Positions 25,722 through 35,048 of a DNA stretch of 64,000 nt are shown in pieces (the stretch's first letter is position 1; each line of letters starts with the position of its first letter). Source of the DNA: Enterococcus ureilyticus (GTDB lineage Bacteria > Bacillota > Bacilli > Lactobacillales > Enterococcaceae); the NCBI RefSeq assembly GCF_001730315.1, contig NZ_MIKC01000012.1, forward strand, positions 186,001 through 250,000, given 5' to 3'. The notes under the pieces are model-generated. The model saw only the letters and a program-made list of their open reading frames with translations, did no database searches and was not told the origin of the DNA. Position numbers and translations under genes: made by a program.

Positions 25722-27053
25722 ATGAAAAAGACAATTATAATTGGCGCAAACCATGCAGGTATTGCTGCAGCCAATGCACTGTTGGAAAATTATCCAGAAC
25801 AAGAAGTGACCATGATCGATAAAAACTCTAATCTTAGTTATTTAGGCTGTGGAACAGCACTCTGGGTAGGTCGGAAAATCGAATCATATGAACAATTATT
25901 TTATACAAATAAAGAAGAATTTGAAGCAAAAGGAGCAAATGTTTATTTAGAAACCGCTGTTGACCAAATCGATTTTTACGATAAAAAAGTTTTTTGCAAA
26001 GCAAGTGATGGCTCTCATTTTTGTAAAAACTATGATACGTTGATTTTAGCAACAGGTTCAATCCCAATTACACCGCAAATACCTGGGAATACTTTAGAAA
26101 ATATTCACTTTTTGAAAAAGTTTCAAGATGGTCAAATAGTGGATCAATTAGTTGGTATGGCTTCCATTAGAAAAGTTGCGGTTATAGGCGCAGGTTATAT
26201 AGGTGTTGAAATTGCTGAGGCCATTAAAAGACGTGGAAAAGACGTTTTACTTTTCGATGGCGCACCACGTTCTTTGTCCAGTTATTATGATCCAGATTTT
26301 ACAGCTGAAATGGATCTTAATTTATCCGAAAATGGGATCGAACTACACTTTGATGAAATCGCCAATGCCTACAAAGGATCAGAGAAAGTTGAAGCAATTG
26401 TAACGAACAAAGGGGAATATGCTGTTGATTTAGTGATTAATGCTATTGGCTTTTTACCAAATAATGACTTAGGTAAAAATCATCTAGAGTTGTTTGGAAA
26501 TGGCGCTTATCTTGTTGATGAATACCAGCAAACAAGTGATCCATCTGTTTATGCAGTGGGAGATTGTGCGACTCTCTACTCTAATGCGTTAGGGAAAACT
26601 ACTTATATTGCTTTAGCAACAAATGCTGTAAGATCTGGCATTGTCGCAGGCCATAATGTTGGTGGCGCTTCACTTGCATCCATCGGCGTTCAAGGTTCAA
26701 ATGGAATTTCTATTTTTGGCTTGAACATGGTTTCTACTGGTCTTTCATTAGAAGCTGCCAAAAAATATCAGATAGAAGTTTTGTATACAGATTATACTGA
26801 TTTGCAAAAACCAGCATTTATGAATGATAATGATTCGGTTTCGATCCGAATTGTTTATGAAAAAGGAAGTCGTCGTATTATCGGTGCGCAAATGTCGTCA
26901 CGTACAGATATTTCGATGGCGATTCATCTATTCTCTCTTGCAATCCAAAAGAGCATGACTATTGATGAACTAAAACTGCTAGATTTATTCTTTTTACCAC
27001 ATTTTAATCAACCCTACAATTATATTACGATGGCTGCTTTAAATGCAAAATAA
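25722..27053 (+). CDS. NADH oxidase-like FAD disulfide reductase
   Basis: 443 residues, pyridine nucleotide-disulfide oxidoreductase fold. FAD-binding region near the N-terminus (GANHAGIAAANAL), with His11 and the redox-active Cys43 in YLGCGTALWVG, the arrangement found in water-forming NADH oxidase and NADH peroxidase. NAD motif GAGYIGVEIAEA near 156 and FAD motif YAVGDCA near 270. It would reoxidise NADH with oxygen; CoA-disulfide reductase is an alternative. It follows the BMC terminator and has its own RBS (AAAGGAG). Confidence 0.85.
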   Translation: MKKTIIIGANHAGIAAANALLENYPEQEVTMIDKNSNLSYLGCGTALWVGRKIESYEQLFYTNKEEFEAKGANVYLETAVDQIDFYDKKVFCKASDGSHFCKNYDTLILATGSIPITPQIPGNTLENIHFLKKFQDGQIVDQLVGMASIRKVAVIGAGYIGVEIAEAIKRRGKDVLLFDGAPRSLSSYYDPDFTAEMDLNLSENGIELHFDEIANAYKGSEKVEAIVTNKGEYAVDLVINAIGFLPNNDLGKNHLELFGNGAYLVDEYQQTSDPSVYAVGDCATLYSNALGKTTYIALATNAVRSGIVAGHNVGGASLASIGVQGSNGISIFGLNMVSTGLSLEAAKKYQIEVLYTDYTDLQKPAFMNDNDSVSIRIVYEKGSRRIIGAQMSSRTDISMAIHLFSLAIQKSMTIDELKLLDLFFLPHFNQPYNYITMAALNAK

Positions 27054-27141
27054 TCGTTTTATACCGTAACGGGCCTGTCTAATGAATTACGAGTAAGGTG
27101 TAGCATTGGGAAAATTACCAGAAATTGAAGAATTTAGTCTA

Positions 27142-27172
27142 GAACCGCTGATTATCGGCGGTTCTATTTTTC
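27142..27172 (+). terminator. Terminator after the NADH oxidase gene
   Basis: A perfect 8-bp stem AGAACCGC/GCGGTTCT with a 9-base loop is followed by ATTTTT. Nothing coding is seen between 27054 and 27366. Confidence 0.85.
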
Positions 27173-27264
27173 TCTGAAACAAGGAGTATTTCTATCGAAA
27201 ATATCATAAATTTTTAGTTTTTTTTAATGAAACCGTATTTATTTTATTTTTTAAATCAACTCTA

Positions 27265-27327
27265 TTGACATCGAAAGGTATTTGCATTAATATCAAATAG
27301 CATTAGTTACTAATACTGTTAGCTATT
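27265..27327 (+). promoter_or_regulatory. Promoter and operator of the MarR-ABC operon
   Basis: TTGACA (27265-27270), 17 bases, TAATAT (27288-27293). Immediately downstream is a nested dyad: an outer AATAGC/GCTATT pair (27296-27301 and 27322-27327) and an inner perfect ATTAGT-T-ACTAAT (27302-27314). The position over the start site suits autorepression by the MarR protein. Confidence 0.72.
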
Positions 27328-27366
27328 AGTTGTGAAAGTAATTATTTTGAAAGAAGGAGGAGTCAT

Positions 27367-27813
27367 ATGTCATTCGCAGAAGAGGCCGAACAAGAGCTGA
27401 TGCGCTTAATGGTTCAAAATCGACATAGCGCATTTAGTAGACTGGAAAAGAGTAATCAAGGTGAGAGTATTGTCATCAAATTTCTTGCTCGTCATGGCAA
27501 ACCGACTAGCCCAAAACATCTAGCTGAATCGCTTAATTTGTCTAGCGCTCGTATTGCAGTTGTTTTAGGTAGTTTAGAAAAAAAAGGTCAAATTGAGCGC
27601 AATATGGATCCAAATGATCGTCGCCGTATTAATGTCACTTTAACGGATTGTGGCAAAAAAGCAGCCAAGTTTCAAAAAAAAGAAATGCGCGATAAGATTG
27701 TTAAAATTTTTAAATTGATGGGAGAGCCGGACACAAAACAGTTCATCGAGCTAACTGCGAAATTCGTAGACTACTCCCAACAAATTTCCCGGAAAGAGGA
27801 AGGTGACCAATAG
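27367..27813 (+). CDS. MarR-family regulator
   Basis: 148 residues. Central winged helix: KHLAESLNLSSARIAVVLGSLEKKGQIERNMDPNDRRRINVTLTDCGKK, with the Asp-Arg wing motif typical of MarR. RBS AAGGAGG. The stop overlaps the start of the ABC transporter gene by one base, and a dyad covers the promoter, so it most likely represses its own operon until an exporter substrate binds. Confidence 0.9.
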   Translation: MSFAEEAEQELMRLMVQNRHSAFSRLEKSNQGESIVIKFLARHGKPTSPKHLAESLNLSSARIAVVLGSLEKKGQIERNMDPNDRRRINVTLTDCGKKAAKFQKKEMRDKIVKIFKLMGEPDTKQFIELTAKFVDYSQQISRKEEGDQ

Positions 27814-30194
27814 TGAAGATTTTTAAATATCTCGGCAAATACTGGTATGCGGTCATCGCAGTTCTTGTGCTTTTAGTTGTACAGGCAAATAGTGATTTAA
27901 GCTTACCAAAGTTAACATCGGGAATCGTCGATGTCGGAATTCAACAAGGAGGGCTTGAATACTCCACACCTGAAAAGATTAGAAAAACAACTCTTCAGGG
28001 AATTGAAATGTTTATGACGGATGATGAGAAGAAAACGATTGAAGACAATTATAAACAAACAACTGAAAAAATCGATGGCAAAGAAGTTGAAGTGTATCAA
28101 TTAAATCTTCAAGACAATATGACAAAAGCAAAGCTTGCAGATATTTTTAACCTGCCAATGATGATGTTAGGAACATCTCAATCAAAAGATTCTTCTAGTG
28201 GAAGTGAAGCCAAAGCAATCATTGAAGACTATAAGGCGATTGGAGAAGATGCAGCTAAGGCAAAACAACTTGGGGAAGAAGCAACAGCTTTAGGAGAACA
28301 GGCAAAAGCGGCAGGTGAAGCAGCTGCCTCTGCAACAGATATTGCTACAGCAACCCAAGAAGGAACGCAAGCACAAGAATTAGCTGCCCAAGCACAGGCA
28401 AAAGGTGAAGCAGCAAAAGACCTAGCAGATTCAATCAAAACAAAGACAGCAGCTATGCCAGCAAAAGTTGAAGCCGCTCGTAAAGCAACAGAAAAAAGTT
28501 TAGGTGATCTCGGTGCAGATTCAATGAAAACTGTGGGCATTCAACTAACATTAGCTGAATATAAAGCACTAGATATGAATACCCAACAAATTCAAACAGA
28601 TTATATGGTCAAAACCGGAACAAAAATGGTTCTTTTAACTCTTGTATCAGCTATAGCTGCGATCATTGTAGGATTGATTGCTTCATTAGTTGCTGCATCA
28701 GTTGGTCGAAATTTACGGGTAGGACAATACAAACGCACACTACAATTTTCGAATACTGAGATGGAGAAATTTTCTCCTGCTTCATTGATCACACGTAATA
28801 CGAACGACATCCAACAAATGCAAATGGGGATCGTGATGATCATGCGCATTGTGTTATATGCTCCGATCTTAGGTATTGGTGGGATCTACAATGTCTATCA
28901 AACAGGAACAGGCATGGGCTGGATTGTCGGAGTGGCAGTTGCCGCTGTGTTAGTTTTGGTAGGTAGCCTACTATTAACAACAATGCCTAAGTTTAAAGCA
29001 TTACAAAACTTAGTCGATAGAGTAAACTTGGTTTCTCGTGAAATCATTACTGGTTTGCCTGTTATCCGTGCGTTTTCTCGTGAAAAATTCGAAGAAAAAC
29101 GTTTTGATCGTGCGAACACTGATTTAATGAAAACTCAATTATTTGTTAACCGTGCAATGTCTATCATGATGCCTGTCATGATGTTATTGATGAATGGTAT
29201 TTCTGTTTTGATCGTGTGGGTCGGTGGACATAATATGAATAACGGTCAACTCCAAGTGGGGGATATGATGGCCTTTATCACCTATACAATGCAAATTGTG
29301 ATGGCCTTTATGATGTTATCAATGGTTTCAATTATTTTACCTCGTGCCAACGTTGCTGCTGGACGTGTGGAAGAAGTACTTGAAACAGAACCAACTATCA
29401 AAGATCCTGAACACCCTAAAGATGACCATGACTTTAAAGGTGAAGTGAAATTTGAAGCGGTAGAATTCCGATATGGAGATGCGGATGAAGATGTCTTGCA
29501 TCATATCAACTTTACTGCTAAACCAGGTCAAACAACTGCTTTGATTGGCTCCACTGGTTCAGGTAAATCAACTATCGTTAACTTGATTCCACGTTTGTTC
29601 GATGTAACTGGCGGAAGAATCACGATTGATGGAATCGACATTCGCGAAATGAGTTTGCATAAGCTTCATGAAATTATTGGATTTGTGCCTCAAAAAGGGA
29701 TTCTATTCTCTGGTGACATTGCTTCTAATATTAAATTTGGTGATGCAGACATAACAGATGAACAAATGAGAAAAGCAGCTGAAATTGCACAAGCAGAAGA
29801 ATTTATTGATTCAAATGAAAAAGGCTATGATCGCGAAATTTCTCAAGGAGGAACGAATGTTTCTGGTGGTCAAAAACAACGTCTATCAATTGCTCGTGCC
29901 TTAGCGAAAAATCCTAAAATTTTGATCTTTGATGATTCATTCTCTGCACTCGATAATAAAACTGATGTGGCATTACGTAAAGCTTTATCTGAAAATATCA
30001 AAGGCGCCACACAAATCATCGTTGCCCAAAAAATCTCAACAATTCTTCATGCAGATAACATTATTGTATTAAATGAAGGTCGCATTGTAGATCATGGAAC
30101 ACACGATGAATTGATGAAATCATCCACTGTCTATCAAGAAATTGCCCAATCACAATTGAGCAATGCTGAATTAGGCATAGAAGAAGCTGAGTAG
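27813..30194 (+). CDS. ABC exporter half-transporter with a large extracytoplasmic insert (degenerate ATPase site)
   Basis: 793 residues, longer than the usual 580-600. TM1 is at about 11-31 and TM2 near 272-298. Between them lies an insert of some 230 residues with a long Ala/Glu/Lys/Gln-rich helical stretch (about 135-230), expected on the outside. The remaining TMs and NBD are ordinary: Walker A GSTGSGKST, signature SGGQKQR. The Walker B is IFDDS (Asp in place of the catalytic Glu) and the H-loop is AQK instead of AHR, marking the degenerate site of a heterodimeric exporter. GTG start. The partner is the next gene. Confidence 0.9.
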   Translation: MKIFKYLGKYWYAVIAVLVLLVVQANSDLSLPKLTSGIVDVGIQQGGLEYSTPEKIRKTTLQGIEMFMTDDEKKTIEDNYKQTTEKIDGKEVEVYQLNLQDNMTKAKLADIFNLPMMMLGTSQSKDSSSGSEAKAIIEDYKAIGEDAAKAKQLGEEATALGEQAKAAGEAAASATDIATATQEGTQAQELAAQAQAKGEAAKDLADSIKTKTAAMPAKVEAARKATEKSLGDLGADSMKTVGIQLTLAEYKALDMNTQQIQTDYMVKTGTKMVLLTLVSAIAAIIVGLIASLVAASVGRNLRVGQYKRTLQFSNTEMEKFSPASLITRNTNDIQQMQMGIVMIMRIVLYAPILGIGGIYNVYQTGTGMGWIVGVAVAAVLVLVGSLLLTTMPKFKALQNLVDRVNLVSREIITGLPVIRAFSREKFEEKRFDRANTDLMKTQLFVNRAMSIMMPVMMLLMNGISVLIVWVGGHNMNNGQLQVGDMMAFITYTMQIVMAFMMLSMVSIILPRANVAAGRVEEVLETEPTIKDPEHPKDDHDFKGEVKFEAVEFRYGDADEDVLHHINFTAKPGQTTALIGSTGSGKSTIVNLIPRLFDVTGGRITIDGIDIREMSLHKLHEIIGFVPQKGILFSGDIASNIKFGDADITDEQMRKAAEIAQAEEFIDSNEKGYDREISQGGTNVSGGQKQRLSIARALAKNPKILIFDDSFSALDNKTDVALRKALSENIKGATQIIVAQKISTILHADNIIVLNEGRIVDHGTHDELMKSSTVYQEIAQSQLSNAELGIEEAE

Positions 30195-30210
30195 GGAGGA
30201 GCGAAAAATA

Positions 30211-32052
30211 ATGGCAGAACAAACACAAAATCGCCCTCGTGGCGGACGCGGACCTGGAAATGGCGCTCCAGTGGAAAAAGCTAAAGATTTTAAAGGAACA
30301 CTAAAAAAATTAATCTCCTATATTGGTGCTTATAAAATACCTGTTTTCTTTGTAATGATCTTTGCAATTGCGTCAACCATCTTTAATATCTGGGGCCCAA
30401 AAATCTTATCACAAGCGATCACAGAATTATTCAATGGTTTGATTAAAAAATATCAAGGGACTGGCGGGATTGATTTTAGTAAAATCGGCGGGATTTTACT
30501 ATTCATGTTAGGACTTTACCTAGCAGCTTCAGCCTTTGGGATCATCCAAGGTTGGATCATGTCAACGATTTCGCAAAAAATAACCTATCGGATGCGTAAA
30601 GAAATTTCAGAAAAAATCAATCGTATGCCAATGAATTACTTTGAAAGTCGTACAACAGGAGAAGTCTTGTCTCGCATTACCAATGACGTGGATACCTTAG
30701 GACAATCATTGAACCAATCAATCACACAATTGATTACATCCGTCTTTACCATTATTGGGGTTATCGTCATGATGCTCTCGATTTCTGTGCAAATGACTGG
30801 TATTGCCATTTTGATTGTGCCAATTTCAATGATTTTAATTATGATTGTTGTGAAAAATTCGCAAAAATACTTTAAAACCCAACAAGAATATCTTGGGGTG
30901 ATCAATGGTAAAGTGGAAGAAACAATTGGCGGCTACAATATCGTACGTTTATTCAATGATGAAGAAAATTCCTTGAATGATTTTGAAGAACAAAATAATA
31001 TCCTATTCAAATCAGCCTGGAAATCTCAATTTCTTTCTGGTTTGATGCAACCAATCATGAACTTTGTAGGAAACCTCGGATATGTTGCAGTGGCAATTTT
31101 TGGTGGGATCTTAGCCTATAACGGAACCATTACCGTTGGGGACATTCAAGCTTTTATCCAATATGTTCGTAACTTGACACAACCTATTGCTCAATTGGCT
31201 CAAGTCTCTAACTTACTTCAGTCAATGGCTGCCGCTGCTGAACGTGTTTTTGAATTTCTTGAAGAAGATGAGGAAGCACAAACTGTACCAAATCCTGTTA
31301 AGATCGATAAAGCCAAAGGAATGGTCGATTTTGACCATGTTCGTTTTGGTTATACACCAGATAAAATCATTATCAACGATTTTAGTTCACATGTTGATCC
31401 AGGTCAAACCGTGGCAATTGTTGGTCCAACAGGCGCTGGTAAGACCACAATGGTCAAATTATTAATGCGTTTTTACGATGTGACATCTGGTGCGATTAAA
31501 ATCGATGGTCATAATATTAAAGACTTTAACCGTGCAGATTTACGTAAAAATATTGGAATGGTTTTACAAGACACTTGGTTATTCAAAGGAACGATCATGG
31601 AAAACTTGCGTTACGGTCGTTTAGATGCAACGGATGAAGAAGTATATGAAGCAGCCAAAGCCGCTCATGTTCATCACTTTATCCAAACATTACCTGGTGG
31701 CTACAACATGGAATTAAATGAGGAATCTTCCAATATTTCTCAAGGGCAAAAACAATTATTAACAATAGCTCGTGCAATTTTAGCAGATAAACCAATCTTG
31801 ATTCTTGATGAAGCGACTTCTTCTGTAGATACAAGAACGGAAGGATTGATACAAGGCGCCATGAACAACTTAATGGCGGGGCGTACATCATTCGTTATTG
31901 CTCACCGATTGTCAACCATCAAAGATGCAGATAAAATTCTTTATATGCAAGATGGTGATATCAAAGAACAAGGAACTCATGAGGAATTACTTGCTCAAGG
32001 TGGCTATTATGCATCACTTTACAATTCACAATTTGAAGAGTTGGATGAATAA
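30211..32052 (+). CDS. ABC exporter half-transporter, catalytic partner
   Basis: 613 residues: a Gly/Arg-rich N-terminal tail, six TM helices (about 37-330), then an NBD with Walker A GPTGAGKTT, non-canonical signature SQGQKQ, Walker B ILDEATS with the catalytic Glu and H-loop AHRLST. The altered signature is expected for the subunit that completes the partner's degenerate site. The pair should form a multidrug-type heterodimeric exporter of the EfrAB/LmrCD kind. RBS GGGAGGAG. Confidence 0.92.
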   Translation: MAEQTQNRPRGGRGPGNGAPVEKAKDFKGTLKKLISYIGAYKIPVFFVMIFAIASTIFNIWGPKILSQAITELFNGLIKKYQGTGGIDFSKIGGILLFMLGLYLAASAFGIIQGWIMSTISQKITYRMRKEISEKINRMPMNYFESRTTGEVLSRITNDVDTLGQSLNQSITQLITSVFTIIGVIVMMLSISVQMTGIAILIVPISMILIMIVVKNSQKYFKTQQEYLGVINGKVEETIGGYNIVRLFNDEENSLNDFEEQNNILFKSAWKSQFLSGLMQPIMNFVGNLGYVAVAIFGGILAYNGTITVGDIQAFIQYVRNLTQPIAQLAQVSNLLQSMAAAAERVFEFLEEDEEAQTVPNPVKIDKAKGMVDFDHVRFGYTPDKIIINDFSSHVDPGQTVAIVGPTGAGKTTMVKLLMRFYDVTSGAIKIDGHNIKDFNRADLRKNIGMVLQDTWLFKGTIMENLRYGRLDATDEEVYEAAKAAHVHHFIQTLPGGYNMELNEESSNISQGQKQLLTIARAILADKPILILDEATSSVDTRTEGLIQGAMNNLMAGRTSFVIAHRLSTIKDADKILYMQDGDIKEQGTHEELLAQGGYYASLYNSQFEELDE

Positions 32053-32060
32053 AATAAGAT

Positions 32061-32104
32061 AAAAAGCTAGAAATGACTTCCTACCGTCATTTCTGGCTTT
32101 TTGT
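32061..32104 (+). terminator. Terminator of the MarR-ABC operon
   Basis: A stem of about 16-17 bp (32061-32077 with 32086-32102, one G-T) ends in a T5 run. Confidence 0.92.
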
Positions 32105-32194
32105 TTATAGATTATAGTGTTTTATCTATGATAAAATAGAACGTGTATCACCTGATCAATAGTGTATAAGAGAAAAAAGCTTAAGGGGGAGCAT

Positions 32195-33211
32195 GTGAAA
32201 AAAAAAATAATCGTCACGGGTGCAACAGGCTTTTTAGGTCAGTACGTTATTCAAGAATTAGTTGCACAACATTATGATGTGATTGCAGTTGGTAGAAATA
32301 AAGCTCAGTTGGACTTTTTAGAGGAAGAATATACTATTACACCTTTAATGCTAGATTTAAATCATAGAAGTGAAGTTTTTAGATTGTGGCCTAAAGAGGT
32401 ATCAGCGTGTCTACATTGTGCTGCGCTGTCAACAGTTTATGGACCATATGAAGATTTTTACGAAGCAAATGTAGCAGTAACAAAAAACGTAATCGAGGCT
32501 TCAATTGCCAAACAAGTAAAACGCTTGGTGTTTGTGTCATCTCCTAGTATTTACGCTAAATGCAAAGACGACTTTAACATTAAAGAAGTAGATTTAACGA
32601 ATAAAGCCTTCGATCCGCCGTATTTAAATAATTATATTCAAACAAAAATCGAAGCGGAAAGGCTACTTCATCACTATCAAGAAGAGATTGAACTCGTAAT
32701 CGTTCGCCCTAGAGGCTTGTTTGGAATTGGTGACACCAGTATCTTTCCTAGATTGATGGCAGTCAATCAAAAAATTGGCATCCCATTATTTCGTAATGGG
32801 CAAGGCAATATCATGGACCTAACATGTGTAGAAAACGTTGCCTATGCCCTCAGACTATGTGTTGAGGCAAATGGAATAAATGGCTGCATTTTTAATATCA
32901 CGAATGATGAGCCTATTTCTTTCAAACGACTGATTGATCGAATTTTTCAGCTTTTGGGTGAAGAGGTCCATTATCGTCAATTTAATGAACAGTTTATTTA
33001 TAAAATTGCACATTTATTAGAAAAATTCCATTATTTATTCAAACTAAAAAAAGAACCGCTATTGACACGTTATACGGTCAGTATTTTGGCTTATAGCCAA
33101 ACATTGGATATTCGTTTTGCAAAAGAGAAATTAGGGTATCAACCGATCATGACGATCGATGAAGGAATCCAAAAATATATTACGGATTATAAAATGAAAC
33201 TGGATGGGTGA
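32195..33211 (+). CDS. NAD(P)-dependent epimerase/dehydratase-like reductase (extended SDR)
   Basis: The start is GTG 32195 after AAGGGGGAG; the frame from 32162 has no RBS. 338 residues. N-terminal GATGFLGQYV nucleotide motif, then HCAALSTVYGPYEDFYEANV, catalytic Ser in VSSPS and Tyr/Lys in NNYIQTKIEAE. It resembles the 3-beta-HSD/OleD branch of extended SDRs that reduce beta-keto or beta-hydroxy acyl products. It is the first gene of a tight six-gene operon with a FabH-like ketosynthase next, which supports a beta-keto reductase role. The actual substrate is unknown. Confidence 0.8.
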   Translation: MKKKIIVTGATGFLGQYVIQELVAQHYDVIAVGRNKAQLDFLEEEYTITPLMLDLNHRSEVFRLWPKEVSACLHCAALSTVYGPYEDFYEANVAVTKNVIEASIAKQVKRLVFVSSPSIYAKCKDDFNIKEVDLTNKAFDPPYLNNYIQTKIEAERLLHHYQEEIELVIVRPRGLFGIGDTSIFPRLMAVNQKIGIPLFRNGQGNIMDLTCVENVAYALRLCVEANGINGCIFNITNDEPISFKRLIDRIFQLLGEEVHYRQFNEQFIYKIAHLLEKFHYLFKLKKEPLLTRYTVSILAYSQTLDIRFAKEKLGYQPIMTIDEGIQKYITDYKMKLDG

Positions 33212-33216
33212 AAAAA

Positions 33217-34209
33217 ATGAACTTTACAATCGTTGGGTCAGGCAGTTATTTGCCTGAAAGAGTTGTTTTATCAAATGAAATCGATCAGCAGTTTGGACTG
33301 GAACCAGGAGAAACAAAACGAAGAACAGGCATTGCCAAACGTCATTTTTACGATGAGGGAACATCCAAATTGGCGGCAAAATCTGTCAGAGCGGCCCTAA
33401 AGGATGCACAAATGAATTACCAAGAGTTAGATATTATGATTTGTGCTTCAGGTACATTTGAACAGCCAATTCCGTGTACGGCTAGCTTGATTGCAGAGCA
33501 TTTTTTAGCAGAGAATCATCAGATTCCCTGCTTTGATGTGAATGCAACCTGCTTGAGTTTTATTAGTGCTTGCGAAATCGCACAAGCTTTTATTGAAACA
33601 GGTAAATATAAAACGATTTTAGTTGTTTCAGCTGAAGCTGGGGATGATGCACTTGATCCAACTGAATTTGAAAGTAGCGCTTTGATTGGAAATGCTAGTG
33701 CCGCTTTCATTTTTTCTACGGCTGAACAACCAAAGGCACAATATGACGTAGAAGTGTTGAGTGCAAAATTCATGACATATCCCGAATATGCCCATAGTGC
33801 CGAGATCAAAGCGGGAGGGAGTGCTGATTTTATTCCTGAGCATGAACAAGACCGATATTTTCATATGGATGGTTTTGAATTAATTAAAGCAATGCGCCGT
33901 AAATTGCCAGAATTTCTTGGCGAACTTTTATCAGAAGGCAGTACAGAAGTCTCAGAAATTGATTTTGTGGTGCCTCACCAAGCCAGTGGTCCTGGTATGA
34001 AAATTGCTGCGCGAATGGCTAAATTTTCGCACACACAAATGGTTGATATTATTGAAGAAACTGGAAATACAATTGCGGCATCAATCCCGTTTACATTCGA
34101 ACATTTATTAAAACGAGAAGACCAATTTCAAGATAAGTTGGTACTTTTATTAGGAACAGGTGCGGGGATGTCAATTGGGGGACAATTATTGAAGGTGAAT
34201 CGCCGATGA
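33217..34209 (+). CDS. FabH-like 3-oxoacyl synthase III family protein
   Basis: ATG 33217 gives MNFTIVGSGSYLPE, the normal FabH start; GTG 33208, overlapping the previous stop, is an alternative. About 330 residues with the KASIII triad: Cys in NATCLSF (about 110), His in VPHQAS (about 249) and Asn in ETGNTIAASIP (about 280). It should condense an acyl-CoA or acyl-ACP starter with another acyl group. Its place outside a fab cluster and beside tailoring genes suggests secondary metabolism rather than housekeeping FabH. The next gene overlaps by 4 bases. Confidence 0.88.
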   Translation: MNFTIVGSGSYLPERVVLSNEIDQQFGLEPGETKRRTGIAKRHFYDEGTSKLAAKSVRAALKDAQMNYQELDIMICASGTFEQPIPCTASLIAEHFLAENHQIPCFDVNATCLSFISACEIAQAFIETGKYKTILVVSAEAGDDALDPTEFESSALIGNASAAFIFSTAEQPKAQYDVEVLSAKFMTYPEYAHSAEIKAGGSADFIPEHEQDRYFHMDGFELIKAMRRKLPEFLGELLSEGSTEVSEIDFVVPHQASGPGMKIAARMAKFSHTQMVDIIEETGNTIAASIPFTFEHLLKREDQFQDKLVLLLGTGAGMSIGGQLLKVNRR

Positions 34210-35048
34210 TCCGTCATATCAACATAATAAAAACAGGATCTGCCAGACAACGGCCTTTTTTGACAATGGCAGGTGGTTCTTTCCAAAAAAAAGAATACCC
34301 CATTTACTGTATTGAGCTGGAACATGAAACCAAAGGGAAAATCTTGATTGATACCGGCTATGGAACCCACTTTTTATCTCGATTAAAAAAACTGCCCCAA
34401 ACTGTTTATGGAAAATTATTCATAGAAAAAGAGCAGAAAAAAATGGAAAAACAAATGCTTTTAAACTCAGATTATGATTGGCTATTCTTATCTCATTTCC
34501 ATCCGGACCATCTGGGTGGGGTATGTGAAGTAAACTATCGTCAACTCAAATTATCAGCTGCCATTGAGCAATTGAAAAAGCAACCACGTGTCATGCAATT
34601 ACGTCAAGGTTTTTTTCGGGAATTATTACCGCAATCCTTTGAGCAAATGAACTATTTTGAAGCAGCTCCGTTGATAGAACTTTTTGAGTTAAAACTGAAT
34701 GCGCATGATCTTTTTGGTGATCAAAGTATTTGTGCAATTAACATGCCAGGACATGCTTTAGGACAATTTATTTTTTATCTACAAACGATTCAAGGGCCAG
34801 TATTGTTAGCAATCGATGTTGCTTGGCACTTAGAATCAATTACCGAAGGTCGGCTGCCAAATAGATTAACAAAAGTAATTGTTCATGATTTTGCTCAGAT
34901 GAAACAAGATATAACCTGTTTAGCTCAGATCCATGAACAACAGCCAGAGCTGCCCATTTTCTTATCTCATTGTGAAACGTCGCTTACTCAGCTACTTGAA
35001 TGGAACCAAAAACGAGGAGGCGCAATCGTTGGATATCAAGAAAATTAA
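34206..35048 (+). CDS. Metallo-beta-lactamase fold hydrolase
   Basis: 280 residues. Metal site HFHPDH in LFLSHFHPDHLGG (about 97), further ligands in NMPGHALGQF and AIDVAW (Asp), and SHCE near the C-terminus. IDTGYGTHF is the usual first metal-binding strand. This group includes lactonases and thioesterases, so product release or lactone hydrolysis in the pathway is reasonable. ATGA overlap with the ketosynthase gene. Confidence 0.85.
   Translation: MIRHINIIKTGSARQRPFLTMAGGSFQKKEYPIYCIELEHETKGKILIDTGYGTHFLSRLKKLPQTVYGKLFIEKEQKKMEKQMLLNSDYDWLFLSHFHPDHLGGVCEVNYRQLKLSAAIEQLKKQPRVMQLRQGFFRELLPQSFEQMNYFEAAPLIELFELKLNAHDLFGDQSICAINMPGHALGQFIFYLQTIQGPVLLAIDVAWHLESITEGRLPNRLTKVIVHDFAQMKQDITCLAQIHEQQPELPIFLSHCETSLTQLLEWNQKRGGAIVGYQEN

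Noticed and set aside
27105..27177. Short frame starting at a TTG and reading through the terminator
   Set aside because: Only about 23 codons, no RBS, and it runs through the stem-loop.
28229..28540. 103-codon reverse-strand ORF inside the ABC transporter
   Set aside because: It is the shadow of the Ala-rich insert; composition is Ala/Ser-rich and no start signal is present.
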